Below, in pieces: positions 1 to 8,407 of a stretch of 64,000 nt of DNA. Origin of the DNA: Rhizobium altiplani. Lineage in GTDB: Bacteria; Pseudomonadota; Alphaproteobacteria; Rhizobiales; Rhizobiaceae. A program made the position numbers and the translations under genes. Under the pieces are notes generated by a model that did no database searches, was not told the origin of the DNA, and was given only the letters and a program-made list of their open reading frames with translations. The first letter of the stretch is position 1. Every line of letters starts with the position of its first letter. The stretch spans positions 62,001 through 126,000 of the forward strand of contig NZ_LNCD01000070.1 in NCBI RefSeq assembly GCF_001542405.1, given 5' to 3'.

Positions 1-287
1 TGACGGAAGTGCCGACGACCAACTGGACGGCGCGGCAGGACGGGGAAACCTCGGCCGATGCTGCGCCTTTCCCGGCTGCCTGGGAGCCTTGCGGGACCAT
101 CACCCACGTCTTCACCCATTTCGAGCTCAGGCTGTCGATTTACCGCGTCGCGATCCCCTCGCGAATTCAAACGGATAACGGTTGGTGGGAGCCGGTTACA
201 AATCTTGACTCGCGGGCACTGCCGACCGTCATGAAAAAAGCAATCACCGCGGCTATCCCGCTCGCGTTCAAACATGCCAAGGATTGA
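1..287 (+). CDS. mutY: A/G-specific adenine glycosylase MutY, C-terminal end (partial)
   Basis: The reading frame is open from the window edge (codons from base 3) to TGA at 285-287, leaving about 94 residues of the C-terminus. The segment GTITHVFTHFELRLSIYRV matches the NUDIX-like C-terminal domain of MutY, which recognises 8-oxoguanine opposite A. The catalytic helix-hairpin-helix and Fe-S parts lie outside the window. MutY removes adenine mispaired with 8-oxoG in base excision repair. A HAD gene follows after 3 bases, so they are probably cotranscribed. The match is short but the motif is characteristic. Confidence 0.82.
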   Translation, partial: TEVPTTNWTARQDGETSADAAPFPAAWEPCGTITHVFTHFELRLSIYRVAIPSRIQTDNGWWEPVTNLDSRALPTVMKKAITAAIPLAFKHAKD

Positions 288-290
288 TCG

Positions 291-899
291 ATGCCCATCG
301 ACCATATTGTCTTCGACATTGGAAAAGTACTCATCCATTACGATCCGAATATTCCGTTCAGCCGCCTCATTCCCGATGAGGCCGAACGCAAGTGGTTTTT
401 CGAGAATGTCTGCACTCATGACTGGAACGTCGAGCAGGATCGCGGCCGCACCTGGGAGGAAGCTGAAGCCCTGCTGATCGAGGTTCATCCGGATCGCGAG
501 GAGCATATCCGGGCCTTCCGCAAATACTGGCACGAGATGGTCCCCCTCTCCTACGACGACAGCGTCACCATCATGGAAGGCCTGATTGCCGATGGCCAGG
601 ACGTGACGATGCTGACGAACTTCGCTTCCGACACCTTCCGCGAAGCGCAGGTCCGCTTTCCGTTCCTGACGAAGCCGCGCGGCGTTACCGTTTCCGGCGA
701 CGTCGGTCTCATCAAGCCCGACATCGCGATCTACGAAACACACGCCAAGAGCTTCGGCCTCAATCCGGCGGCGACAATCTTCATCGATGACTCCGCCCCC
801 AACGTCGAAGGCGCCAAGGCGGCCGGCTGGGATGCGGTTCTCTTCACCGGCGCCGACAAGCTGCGCGCCGATCTTGCAGCGCGCGGCGTGAGGCTCTGA
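291..899 (+). CDS. HAD-superfamily (subfamily IA) phosphatase, YihX-like
   Basis: A 202-residue protein with HAD motifs in order: FDIGKVL near residue 8 (nucleophile Asp; the usual second Asp of DxD is Gly, as in YihX-type FD[IL]GNV proteins), the Thr motif TNFAS near 105, Lys in LIKPD near 143, and the acidic FIDDS motif near 165. The length fits a cytosolic sugar- or nucleotide-phosphate phosphatase; the substrate cannot be read from sequence. AAGGA precedes the ATG by about 8 bases. It is packed between mutY and an NTF2-like gene, suggesting one transcript. Confidence 0.85.
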   Translation: MPIDHIVFDIGKVLIHYDPNIPFSRLIPDEAERKWFFENVCTHDWNVEQDRGRTWEEAEALLIEVHPDREEHIRAFRKYWHEMVPLSYDDSVTIMEGLIADGQDVTMLTNFASDTFREAQVRFPFLTKPRGVTVSGDVGLIKPDIAIYETHAKSFGLNPAATIFIDDSAPNVEGAKAAGWDAVLFTGADKLRADLAARGVRL

Positions 900-901
900 C
901 G

Positions 902-1267
902 ATGGCATTCGATCCGGTTGAGGAAATCAAACGCTTTCACGGCGCGATCAACGCGCTCGACTTCGATATGATCGAGGACTATTTCGCGGACGACGCGACC
1001 TATGTCTCGAACGGGGTCGGAAGCCTGTCGGGGCGGGCTGAGATCATGGTCGCCTTCCGCAAGTATTTCGACGACTACCCGGACCAGACGGCAATCAACA
1101 CGCTGGTCGAGAAGGTCAGCCCAAATGCCGGCCGCGCCGTGTGGTCCGTTCGCGCAACGCACAGCAAGACGGGCAAGCCACTCGTCCGGGAAGGCGAAGA
1201 GACGATCACCTTCAACGACGACGGTCGTGTCACTCACGTCGAGGTGACGGACTATCAGGCGTTTTGA
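902..1267 (+). CDS. NTF2-like / SnoaL-like family protein
   Basis: A 121-residue protein starting 2 bases after the HAD stop codon. It has the cone-shaped alpha+beta pattern of the NTF2/SnoaL fold: an N-terminal helix with INALDFDMIEDYFADDATYVS, a GRAEIMVAFRKYF helix, then beta strands ending HVEVTDYQAF. Such proteins are small-ligand-binding proteins or isomerases, and function cannot be assigned from the fold alone. Its last 13 bases overlap the end of the convergent membrane-protein gene. Confidence 0.75.
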   Translation: MAFDPVEEIKRFHGAINALDFDMIEDYFADDATYVSNGVGSLSGRAEIMVAFRKYFDDYPDQTAINTLVEKVSPNAGRAVWSVRATHSKTGKPLVREGEETITFNDDGRVTHVEVTDYQAF

Positions 1268-1722
1268 AAGAACGCTGCGGAAAGATAAAAAGCGAGTACG
1301 AAGAAGAGCCACAGGTCGGAGAGCATCGCGATCTTCCTCGACCTGTTTCTCGGCCGCTCGAGAAGATGCTTCAGACCGGCGAGCCCGTAGAAAAGGCAGG
1401 CGGTGATCGCTGCCGGGACAATCCACCGCGGCTCGAAGAGGCTGAATATGCCAAGCATGCCGATCGAGAGATTGCCGAAGCCGATCTCCTGCACCAATGC
1501 CTGCGCCTTGTGATCGGTGACACCGAAGATCGTCTCCGCAGTGAAGGCCGGGTTGATGATCTGCTTCAGGCTTGCCACGAGCAGTCGCAGGCCGACACCC
1601 CAAAAGACGAACCATTTCCCGACGAGGAAGACGACGTTGGCGTCCGCGCTCCAATGGGCTTCGGCGGCAACCGAACCCAGCGGCAGGACAAGCATCAGCA
1701 ACAGTATGATCGCAAGATACAT
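1255..1722 (-). CDS. DUF6790-type integral membrane protein
   Basis: A 155-residue hydrophobic protein with about four predicted membrane segments: residues 1-20 (may double as a signal anchor), 28-50, 85-115 and 128-150. It resembles small inner-membrane proteins of the DUF6790 group, whose function is not known. It lies downstream of ccrM on the same strand but behind a terminator-like hairpin, so it probably has its own promoter. The 3' end overlaps the convergent NTF2-like gene. Confidence 0.6.
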   Translation of the reverse strand: MYLAIILLLMLVLPLGSVAAEAHWSADANVVFLVGKWFVFWGVGLRLLVASLKQIINPAFTAETIFGVTDHKAQALVQEIGFGNLSIGMLGIFSLFEPRWIVPAAITACLFYGLAGLKHLLERPRNRSRKIAMLSDLWLFFVLAFYLSAAFFQNA

Positions 1723-1794
1723 GGCGGGGTCCTTGCCTCTTTCAGATCATCAGCCGCCGATACATGACACGGAATTGCGCTGCCGCGCGAGCCA

Positions 1795-1885
1795 AAATGA
1801 AGAGCGCCCGGGGTGTTGATCCCGGGCGCCAGGCCTTCTTCCGTAACTGGAGGTACAAAACACCGGAAGAAGGGAGTCTCGATCA
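1795..1885 (-). ncRNA. Structured ccrM 3' UTR, possible 3'-derived small RNA
   Basis: Reading the minus strand after the ccrM stop (1900-1902), there are two consecutive hairpins. The first has perfect 10-base arms (1873-1864 and 1843-1834, CCTTCTTCCG/CGGAAGAAGG) and a 20-base loop containing ACCTCC, an anti-Shine-Dalgarno motif. The second is a 9-base-pair GC stem (1829-1821/1812-1804) followed by TCTTCATTTT. Hairpin, CCUCC loop and terminator are the parts expected of a small base-pairing RNA. Whether a separate transcript exists is inference; it may simply be mRNA 3' structure. Confidence 0.35.
1804..1829 (-). terminator. Probable intrinsic terminator of ccrM
   Basis: GCGCCCGGG at 1804-1812 pairs perfectly with CCCGGGCGC at 1821-1829 across an 8-base loop. 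On the minus strand it is followed by TCTTCATTTT, a moderate U-tract. It lies about 70 bases past the ccrM stop codon and before the next gene on that strand. Confidence 0.55.
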
Positions 1886-1899
1886 GGTCGAGGCGCGCG

Positions 1900-3042
<1,143 letters not shown>

Positions 3043-3064
3043 TCATACACATTACGCTTTTTAC

Positions 3065-3100
3065 TGTCTGTTATGGTTACTCAGTTTGGTTACCAAAGCC
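3065..3100 (-). promoter_or_regulatory. Possible CtrA-type site and direct repeat upstream of ccrM
   Basis: GGTTAC occurs twice in direct repeat, at 3075-3080 and 3088-3093, 13 bases apart. Read on the ccrM strand, one copy gives GTAACCAT, a 7/8 match to the CtrA half-site TTAACCAT. ccrM is CtrA-controlled in Caulobacter (established); here the match is a short string 40-60 bases upstream of the start codon, so it is only suggestive. Confidence 0.3.
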
Positions 3101-3191
3101 TGAAGGCATGAGCGATTTCGGGAAAATAAGTCGCAGGCGCTTTGGCGCCGAAGGAGTTGGGCAGAGGCCCCTGCCCTTCCGGCTGCTCTCG

Positions 3192-3545
3192 TTAGGCCGC
3201 CTCGTCGTGCACCTTGCGGCTATCCGCCGGCGCTTCGCCGCGGTCATTCATGCCGTAGTCGCGGACGATGTGGCCGATGCGCAGCCGATAGTCCGCGAAG
3301 ACCCCGTTGCGGCCGGCGTGCTGGGCGGCGCGGTGCGCCTCCAGGTTTCTCCACGTCTTCACAGCCTCCTCGTCACGCCAGAAGGAAAGCGAAAGCAGCT
3401 TGCCACGATTGGTGAGGCTTTCGAAGCGCTCGATCGAGATGAAGCCGTCGATCTTTTCCAGTTCACCGCGAAGCTCGCCGGCGAGATCGAGATAGGTGTG
3501 GCGTTCGCCCATGAAGGGCAGGACTTCGAAGATAACAGCGATCAT
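3192..3545 (-). CDS. Antibiotic biosynthesis monooxygenase (ABM) domain protein
   Basis: A 117-residue ferredoxin-like alpha/beta protein: MIAVIFEVLP strand, LRGELEKIDGFISIERF, then LLSLSFWRDEEAVKTWRN and a His-rich EAHRAAQ helix. This is the pattern of ABM/YgiN-like small monooxygenases, often dimeric and sometimes haem-associated. The start codon overlaps the stop of the NIPSNAP gene by 4 bases (ATGA), so translation is probably coupled. The pair is divergent from an ArsR regulator that probably controls it. The substrate is unknown. Confidence 0.8.
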   Translation of the reverse strand: MIAVIFEVLPFMGERHTYLDLAGELRGELEKIDGFISIERFESLTNRGKLLSLSFWRDEEAVKTWRNLEAHRAAQHAGRNGVFADYRLRIGHIVRDYGMNDRGEAPADSRKVHDEAA

Positions 3546-3871
3546 GGCATCACCAGCTTTGCATGAGGAAGGGAAGTGTTTTTGAGGAAGATACGATCTT
3601 CCTTGAGAATGAAACGTTCGCGTTTGGCGAACTCGTAGTTTTCCTTGCCGAGCGTATCGGCGGCAAGACGGGCGCGATAGGCCTCGTAGGCGGCGAGGCT
3701 TTCGATATTGTACACGCCGTAAGCCGTCGTGACCGAACCCTCATGCGGTGCGAAATAGCCGATCAGGTCTGCACCGTTGCGCGGGATCGCCTGGCCCCAG
3801 TTGCGGGCATACTCGGCAAAGGCTTCCTTCTTGAACGGATCGATCTCGTAGCGGATGAAGCAAGTAATCAT
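3542..3871 (-). CDS. NIPSNAP family protein
   Basis: A 109-residue protein from ATG 3871, chosen because AAGGAGACGACG sits directly upstream; a longer open frame extends over the divergent regulator and is not real. The sequence MITCFIRYEIDPFKKEAF and the GYFAPHEGS..YGVYNIESLAAYEAYRARL segment are typical of the NIPSNAP ferredoxin-like fold. Function in bacteria is poorly defined. It forms a two-gene operon with the ABM gene, another member of the dimeric alpha/beta barrel superfamily. Confidence 0.82.
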   Translation of the reverse strand: MITCFIRYEIDPFKKEAFAEYARNWGQAIPRNGADLIGYFAPHEGSVTTAYGVYNIESLAAYEAYRARLAADTLGKENYEFAKRERFILKEDRIFLKNTSLPHAKLVMP

Positions 3872-3921
3872 CGTCGTCTCCTTGTTGTCTGGAGATAGTT
3901 TTCGCACATTGTCCGACGACG

Positions 3922-3945
3922 ATGCTTCGGTTATGATCGAAGTAT
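3922..3945. promoter_or_regulatory. Candidate ArsR-type operator
   Basis: ATGCTTCG at 3922-3929 and CGAAGTAT at 3938-3945 form an inverted repeat (7 of 8 positions) around an 8-base spacer. It lies in the 72-base gap between the divergent ArsR gene and NIPSNAP-ABM operon, overlapping the regulator's own start codon. The position suits autoregulation and control of the operon by the dimeric regulator. This is inference from symmetry and placement. Confidence 0.45.
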
Positions 3946-4630
3946 GAAGGAAGGACCTGATATAGCTCAGATCGGCGCACTGATCGGCGACCCCGCCCGC
4001 GCCAACATGCTGACTGCATTGATGGGCGGCAAGGCGCTGACGGCGACCGAGCTTGCAGCGGCGGGCGGTGTTACCGTGCAGACGGCGAGCACGCACCTTG
4101 CCAAGCTGGAAGCGGGCAATCTGCTCGTGCAGCGCAAACAGGGCCGCCATCGCTATTTCACGCTGGCGGATGACAGCGTCGGCAAGTTCCTGGAGAGCAT
4201 CATGGGCTTTGCGGCAGGGCGCGGCCATCTGCGCCATAAGCCAGGGCCAAAGGAACCGGCATTGCGCAAGGCCCGCATCTGCTACGATCACCTCGCCGGC
4301 GACTACGGCGTTCGCATGCTCGACAGCCTGATTGCCAAGGGAGCGATCGATGCCATGGGCGACGGTCTTGCCCTGACGGAGAGCGGCGAAACCGAGCTCA
4401 AAACTATCGGAATCGACGTCCACGCCCTGAAATCGTCGCGTCGGCCGCTCTGCCGCTCCTGTCTGGATTGGAGTGAACGGCGGGCGCACCTCGCCGGCAG
4501 CCTCGGCAAGGCCCTGCTTTCGAATTTCCTCGAGAAGGGCTGGGCCCGCCGCACGGCGGAAAGCCGCTCCGTGGTCTTTTCCCCGGAAGGCGAACGGCAG
4601 TTTCTTGCACTGTTTCCAGCCACCAAATAG
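3944..4630 (+). CDS. ArsR/SmtB-family winged-helix regulator with C-terminal extension
   Basis: A 228-residue protein. Residues 5-75 form the ArsR winged helix: RANMLTALMGGKALTATELA, then the recognition helix region VTVQTASTHLAKLEAGNLL and the wing RKQGRHRYF. Classic ArsR proteins are about 100-120 residues; here about 110 extra residues follow, including PLCRSCLDWSERRAHLAG with a CxxC pair, as in a known two-domain group. No classical metal site (ELCVCDL) is seen, so the signal is not obviously a metal. It is divergent from NIPSNAP-ABM, its likely target. Confidence 0.85.
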   Translation: MKEGPDIAQIGALIGDPARANMLTALMGGKALTATELAAAGGVTVQTASTHLAKLEAGNLLVQRKQGRHRYFTLADDSVGKFLESIMGFAAGRGHLRHKPGPKEPALRKARICYDHLAGDYGVRMLDSLIAKGAIDAMGDGLALTESGETELKTIGIDVHALKSSRRPLCRSCLDWSERRAHLAGSLGKALLSNFLEKGWARRTAESRSVVFSPEGERQFLALFPATK

Positions 4631-4750
4631 CCGCGAACACCCGTAAAATCGAAGCCGCCCGCGACACGCAATCCAGCCATGCCCCGCTGTCGGTTGAGCT
4701 TCTGCGAGGCATCGTGTAAAGGGGCATCATCCCAAACAAGGCGTGAGTAA

Positions 4751-5440
4751 ATGGAAGGCTTCGACCTCATTATCTTCGACTGCGACGGCGTTCTGGTCGA
4801 TTCGGAAATCATCGCTGCGGATGTCGAATCCAAGCTTCTCACCGAAGCAGGCTATCCGATCAGCATCGAAGAAATGGGCGAACGCTTCGCCGGCATGACG
4901 TGGCAGAATATTCTCTTCCAGGTCGAGCGCGAGGCCAGCATCCCGATATCAGCCTCGCTGCTCGACAAGTCCGAGAGGCTCCTCGATATGCGCCTGGAGC
5001 AAGACGTGCAGGCGATAGCGGGCGTCGAAGCCGCTCTTTCGCGTCTGAAGCTGAAGCGCTGCATCTGCTCCAACTCCAGCACCGCGCGCCTCGACATGAT
5101 GCTTGGCAAAGTCGGCCTGAAGCGCCTCTTCGCGCCCCACATCTTCTCGGCAAAGGATCTCGGGGCCGATCGCGTGAAGCCGAAGCCGGATATCTTCCTG
5201 CACGGCGCCGAGCAGATGGGCGTTTCGACCGAGCGTGTTGTCGTGGTCGAAGACTCCGTTCACGGCATCCACGCCGCACGCGCAGCAGGCATGCGAGTCA
5301 TCGGCTTTACCGGTGCCTCGCACACCTATCCGTCACATGCCGACAAGCTGACCGATGCCGGCGCTGAAACCGTCATCTCCCGCATGAACGATCTGCCCGG
5401 CGTCGTCGCCGCGCTCGCCGAGTGGGAAGGCGCAGTGTAA
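4751..5440 (+). CDS. HAD-superfamily IA hydrolase (phosphatase / phosphomutase-like)
   Basis: A 229-residue HAD-IA protein with FDCDGVLVDSE (residues 9-19, DxD nucleophile and acid/base), a helical cap, SNSST (about 115), KPKPDIF (about 140) and VVEDSVHGIHAARAAGM (about 162-178). It is closest in pattern to phosphoglycolate phosphatase, beta-phosphoglucomutase and YieH-type enzymes. The substrate is not determinable. It stands alone after the ArsR gene. The 120 bases before it show no clear terminator or strong ribosome site. Confidence 0.85.
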   Translation: MEGFDLIIFDCDGVLVDSEIIAADVESKLLTEAGYPISIEEMGERFAGMTWQNILFQVEREASIPISASLLDKSERLLDMRLEQDVQAIAGVEAALSRLKLKRCICSNSSTARLDMMLGKVGLKRLFAPHIFSAKDLGADRVKPKPDIFLHGAEQMGVSTERVVVVEDSVHGIHAARAAGMRVIGFTGASHTYPSHADKLTDAGAETVISRMNDLPGVVAALAEWEGAV

Positions 5441-5474
5441 CTCCGGTTACTCTCGAGCAGCAGCCGCCGGAACA

Positions 5475-5556
5475 GTCCCCATTTGAAGTTCAGCTACAAG
5501 ATCGGTCGCAGAGTCGAAACTCTGCGACCGATCTTGCTATGGGGACCGGGGTCCCC
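5475..5556. repeat. Nested palindrome cluster, possible extragenic repeat element
   Basis: Three overlapping inverted repeats lie in the 190-base gap before the MBL gene. A perfect 18-base-pair stem (5497-5514/5519-5536) closes on a CGAA tetraloop. An outer 8-base pair GTCCCCAT (5475-5482) / ATGGGGAC (5539-5546) encloses it. GGGGACC (5541-5547) / GGTCCCC (5550-5556) competes with the outer stem. No T-run follows, so it is not a standard terminator. Mosaic palindromes of this size are typical of rhizobial intergenic repeat families; other copies would have to be found elsewhere in the genome. Confidence 0.55.
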
Positions 5557-5630
5557 GCATAGCATCGCGACAGAACGAACTCATTCAGCTATCAAAGTAA
5601 CTGTCTGTGTCTGAATGCTGGTTGTCTCGC

Positions 5631-6512
5631 ATGACTATTTCCGTGGAATTGTGCACCCATCCCGAACTCGACGATCGGATTTCCATCCTCAGGGCGGGAG
5701 AAGAGGTTGACGCCGTCTTCGTCCGCACAGAGAGATTCAACGTCCTCGTCGACACTCTCGGAACGCCTGAGTTATGCCGGATGGCATTGGAGTTGCTTGA
5801 CGAGGACATGCGCGCTCGTCCTCTCATCGTTGTCAATTCCCACATGGACTGGGATCACTTCTGGGGCAACGCCGCGATTGCCGGCAAGGCCCCGATCATT
5901 GCCCACACGGCTGCGCGTGCACGTCTGAGCGACACTTCCTGCCGTCAAGTTCTGGACGAGAAGATGCGTGAGGAGCCGCGGTTCCGAAACGTCGAACTCA
6001 TCGCGCCCGATATCACCTTTTCAGATTCGATGGCCCTTCATGGCGGCGACCTCACTCTGGAGCTCATCCACACACCGGGGCACACGCCTGACCATGTTGC
6101 CATCTGGTTTCCGGAGATCCGTGTCTGCCTGGCTGCCGACGCCGTCGAGACGCCCATTCCGGAGGTCTGGAGTAAAAGCTCCAACGACCTTCGGCTGATC
6201 TGTTCATCGCTCGAACGGATCCGCGACTTGCACCCCAAGTTCGTCATCCCCGCACATGGACGGACGATCTCGCCGTCCACTGTTGACGACAACCTGTCTT
6301 ATTTCCGAGCACTGGCGGCCCGGGTCGAAAACCTAAGCGCGACTGAACTCGCAAACCCGGAATTGGGAAAATTGGTGAGCCTTCGACTTCAGGATTTCGT
6401 GGCCATCCCGGCCGACATGTCGCCGGAAGCGGTGGCATTCTACGAGACGTTTCACGAAACCAATCTCGGGGCGACGATTCAAGCACGCCTGGAAGGGTTG
6501 AACGTCGCATGA
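5631..6512 (+). CDS. Metallo-beta-lactamase-fold hydrolase
   Basis: About 293 residues from ATG 5631 (a GTG at 5607 is also in frame, but the family-like sequence begins MTISVELC). The MBL motif appears as NSHMDWDHFWGN (HxxxDH; the first His of the usual HxHxDH is replaced by Met in the second position), then HTPGHTPDH for the next metal His, AADAVE for the bridging Asp, and a late IPAHGR. Glyoxalase II-like and other Zn/Fe hydrolases share this fold. Substrate unknown. It is monocistronic, next to a palindrome cluster, and appears slightly less GC-rich than its neighbours, so acquisition is possible. Confidence 0.8.
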   Translation: MTISVELCTHPELDDRISILRAGEEVDAVFVRTERFNVLVDTLGTPELCRMALELLDEDMRARPLIVVNSHMDWDHFWGNAAIAGKAPIIAHTAARARLSDTSCRQVLDEKMREEPRFRNVELIAPDITFSDSMALHGGDLTLELIHTPGHTPDHVAIWFPEIRVCLAADAVETPIPEVWSKSSNDLRLICSSLERIRDLHPKFVIPAHGRTISPSTVDDNLSYFRALAARVENLSATELANPELGKLVSLRLQDFVAIPADMSPEAVAFYETFHETNLGATIQARLEGLNVA

Positions 6513-6555
6513 GAGCCACGGCCTTGCCGATCGTCCCTTTGTTATCCTGCAATTG

Positions 6556-7476
6556 CTAGATTTTTAGGCTTAGCGCACCGACCATAATCTCGAAGCGCGC
6601 CGGAAGCTGCCCAGGGGCTTCGCCGTCGCTGTCGATCGGCACCGGCTCCCTGCCGATCGGCCAAGCCTCGACGAGCCTTGCGCGATGGATGCTGACGAGC
6701 GGGCTTTTCAGATGGCCGCCGCTGTAGATGCTGTTCATCAGCGTCAGGACCTTCAGCCTGCCGGCGCCGCGGATGATGACTACGTCGAACAGGCCATCGG
6801 CAACATCGGCATCCGGAGCGACCTTCATGCCGCCGCCGAACCATGCGCCGTTGGCAACGGCAACCGCGGTGATCGGCCCTTCATAGATATCCTCGCCGTC
6901 CAGCCTGAGACGGATGTCGCGTGGCGTGTAACGCAGGATTTGAAGCAGGCTGTGGAAGAAGAAGACCATCGGTCCCGGCAGACGCCTGCCCTTGGGCGCC
7001 TCGTTGACGGCCTGCACGATGTGACCGGAAACGCCGAAGCTCGCGATGTTGGCGAAGTGGCGGCTGACGGTGTCCCCATCCTCGTCGTCGCAGGTGAGCA
7101 ATCCGGCATCGATCTGCCGTACCGTTGGAGAGGTCAGGCGGTTGGCGATCGTAGCAGGATCGCGTGACACCGGAAAATTGCGTGCGAAGTCGCATCCGGT
7201 GCCGGTCGCAATAAAGGAGAAGGCCGTGCCCGGCCGATGCGACTTCAAAATGCCGCCGGCCACTTCGCCGATCGTCCCGTCGCCACCGACGGCGATCACC
7301 AGATCGGCGCCGTCATCCGCCAGTTCGCGCCCGAACCGTTCGGCATCGCCGTGCCCCTTGGTTTCACGCAGGCTGAGATTGGTAAATCTCGCCTCTATGG
7401 CGCGCCGCAGCGCCGACCAGAACAGCTTCTTTCCGCGTCGACCCGACGCCGGATTCAATACGATGCCGATTTTCAA
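6556..7476 (-). CDS. Diacylglycerol/lipid kinase family protein (YegS-like)
   Basis: A 306-residue protein with the DAGK catalytic domain: KIGIVLNPASGRRGK at the N-terminus, the nucleotide-binding VIAVGGDGTIGEVAGGI at about residues 80-97, and a FSFIATGTGCDFARNF segment. The C-terminal beta-sandwich runs from about 130 to the end. It probably phosphorylates a membrane lipid or sphingoid-type substrate. The start is TTG at 7476, with GGGGAGAG about 9 bases upstream. It is convergent with the MBL gene. Confidence 0.88.
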   Translation of the reverse strand: MKIGIVLNPASGRRGKKLFWSALRRAIEARFTNLSLRETKGHGDAERFGRELADDGADLVIAVGGDGTIGEVAGGILKSHRPGTAFSFIATGTGCDFARNFPVSRDPATIANRLTSPTVRQIDAGLLTCDDEDGDTVSRHFANIASFGVSGHIVQAVNEAPKGRRLPGPMVFFFHSLLQILRYTPRDIRLRLDGEDIYEGPITAVAVANGAWFGGGMKVAPDADVADGLFDVVIIRGAGRLKVLTLMNSIYSGGHLKSPLVSIHRARLVEAWPIGREPVPIDSDGEAPGQLPARFEIMVGALSLKI

Positions 7477-7525
7477 GCGATCTGCTCTCCCCGCGCCGAT
7501 CAGCTTAGCGATACGGAAACGTTCC

Positions 7526-8167
7526 TCAGGCCTTCTTCTTTTTCGTCGAAACCGGCCCCTGGTCGAAACCGATGTTCACGCGCACCATTGAGCCGGAACC
7601 GACCGGAAGCTTGATACCGTCCTTGCGGAACAGCGCCTGGGTGGCTCCGGAGCCGACCTCGACCGGGAAATTCGTTACTTCGGAATAAAGCGCATCCTCG
7701 CCGTCAAAGACCGTGATGCGAACCGGGAGCGTGACCTTACCGGGCGAACCGTTCGGGCCGGCGAGAACCCGAAGCTGGGCGACAACAGTCATCGTCAGGT
7801 TTGCATCGTTCAGGCTGCACTGGCGCGTATAGTCACCGATCGATGCCTGGAAGGCGAGTTTGTCCGCATCGCCGGTCTTGGCGCCGCCGGCATAGGTGCG
7901 GAAGATCGCGTCCTTGTCCTTCATGAAGATCTGCGGGCATGCTCCCTGGACGACAGGGGCAGTGTTGCCCGACGCGGTCTTGGCGGTGCCGATCGATGCG
8001 TTATTGGACGAGGGATTGGCCGGCGCCATCGGCATGATCTGCGCATTGCCATTCGGCTGGGCCGGTGCTGTTGCGCTGTCTCCCCCGCCCACACCGAGCG
8101 AGTTGCAGCCGGCAAGAATTGCCGCAAAAGAAGCCGAAACGATGAGACGCGAGACCTTGCCAAGCAC
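7526..8167 (-). CDS. Conserved lipoprotein of unknown function
   Basis: 213 residues from GTG 8167, chosen because GAGG lies about 10 bases upstream and it places a short signal peptide before the lipobox ILAGC (Cys near residue 19). After the lipidated Cys comes a Pro/Asn/Ala-rich linker (about 25-70), then a beta-rich domain with conserved ACPQIF and CSL cysteines. It ends in a run of lysines (STKKKKA). It is probably an outer-membrane or periplasm-facing lipoprotein. I do not recognise a named family. Confidence 0.75.
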   Translation of the reverse strand: MLGKVSRLIVSASFAAILAGCNSLGVGGGDSATAPAQPNGNAQIMPMAPANPSSNNASIGTAKTASGNTAPVVQGACPQIFMKDKDAIFRTYAGGAKTGDADKLAFQASIGDYTRQCSLNDANLTMTVVAQLRVLAGPNGSPGKVTLPVRITVFDGEDALYSEVTNFPVEVGSGATQALFRKDGIKLPVGSGSMVRVNIGFDQGPVSTKKKKA

Positions 8168-8407
8168 GATTATTCCACCCTCTTCACAAAGTTTTTTGGC
8201 AGGCCCAATCACTTGATGGCAGGCCTTTCGTGACAGTTTGCGATGGTCTATATCAGCGGCGCAAACAAAAATCGATTGGGTAAGAACCGTTTTGATGCAC
8301 ATTTCGGGATCGCGGGCCACGGCCGGCAGGGCAAGCGATATGCGGCGACAGGCAGACTTCCCCTCCAACCCGGATTTCCTCCGGCCGGCACATCAAGGAT
8401 GACGACA

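Noticed and set aside
291..899. A defective HAD enzyme because the second Asp of DxD is Gly
   Set aside because: FDIGxVL is the normal motif form of the YihX-like subgroup, so it is not a lesion.
3159..3176. GGGCAG/CTGCCC hairpin after the ABM gene
   Set aside because: A 6-base stem without a U-run on either strand; too weak to call a terminator.
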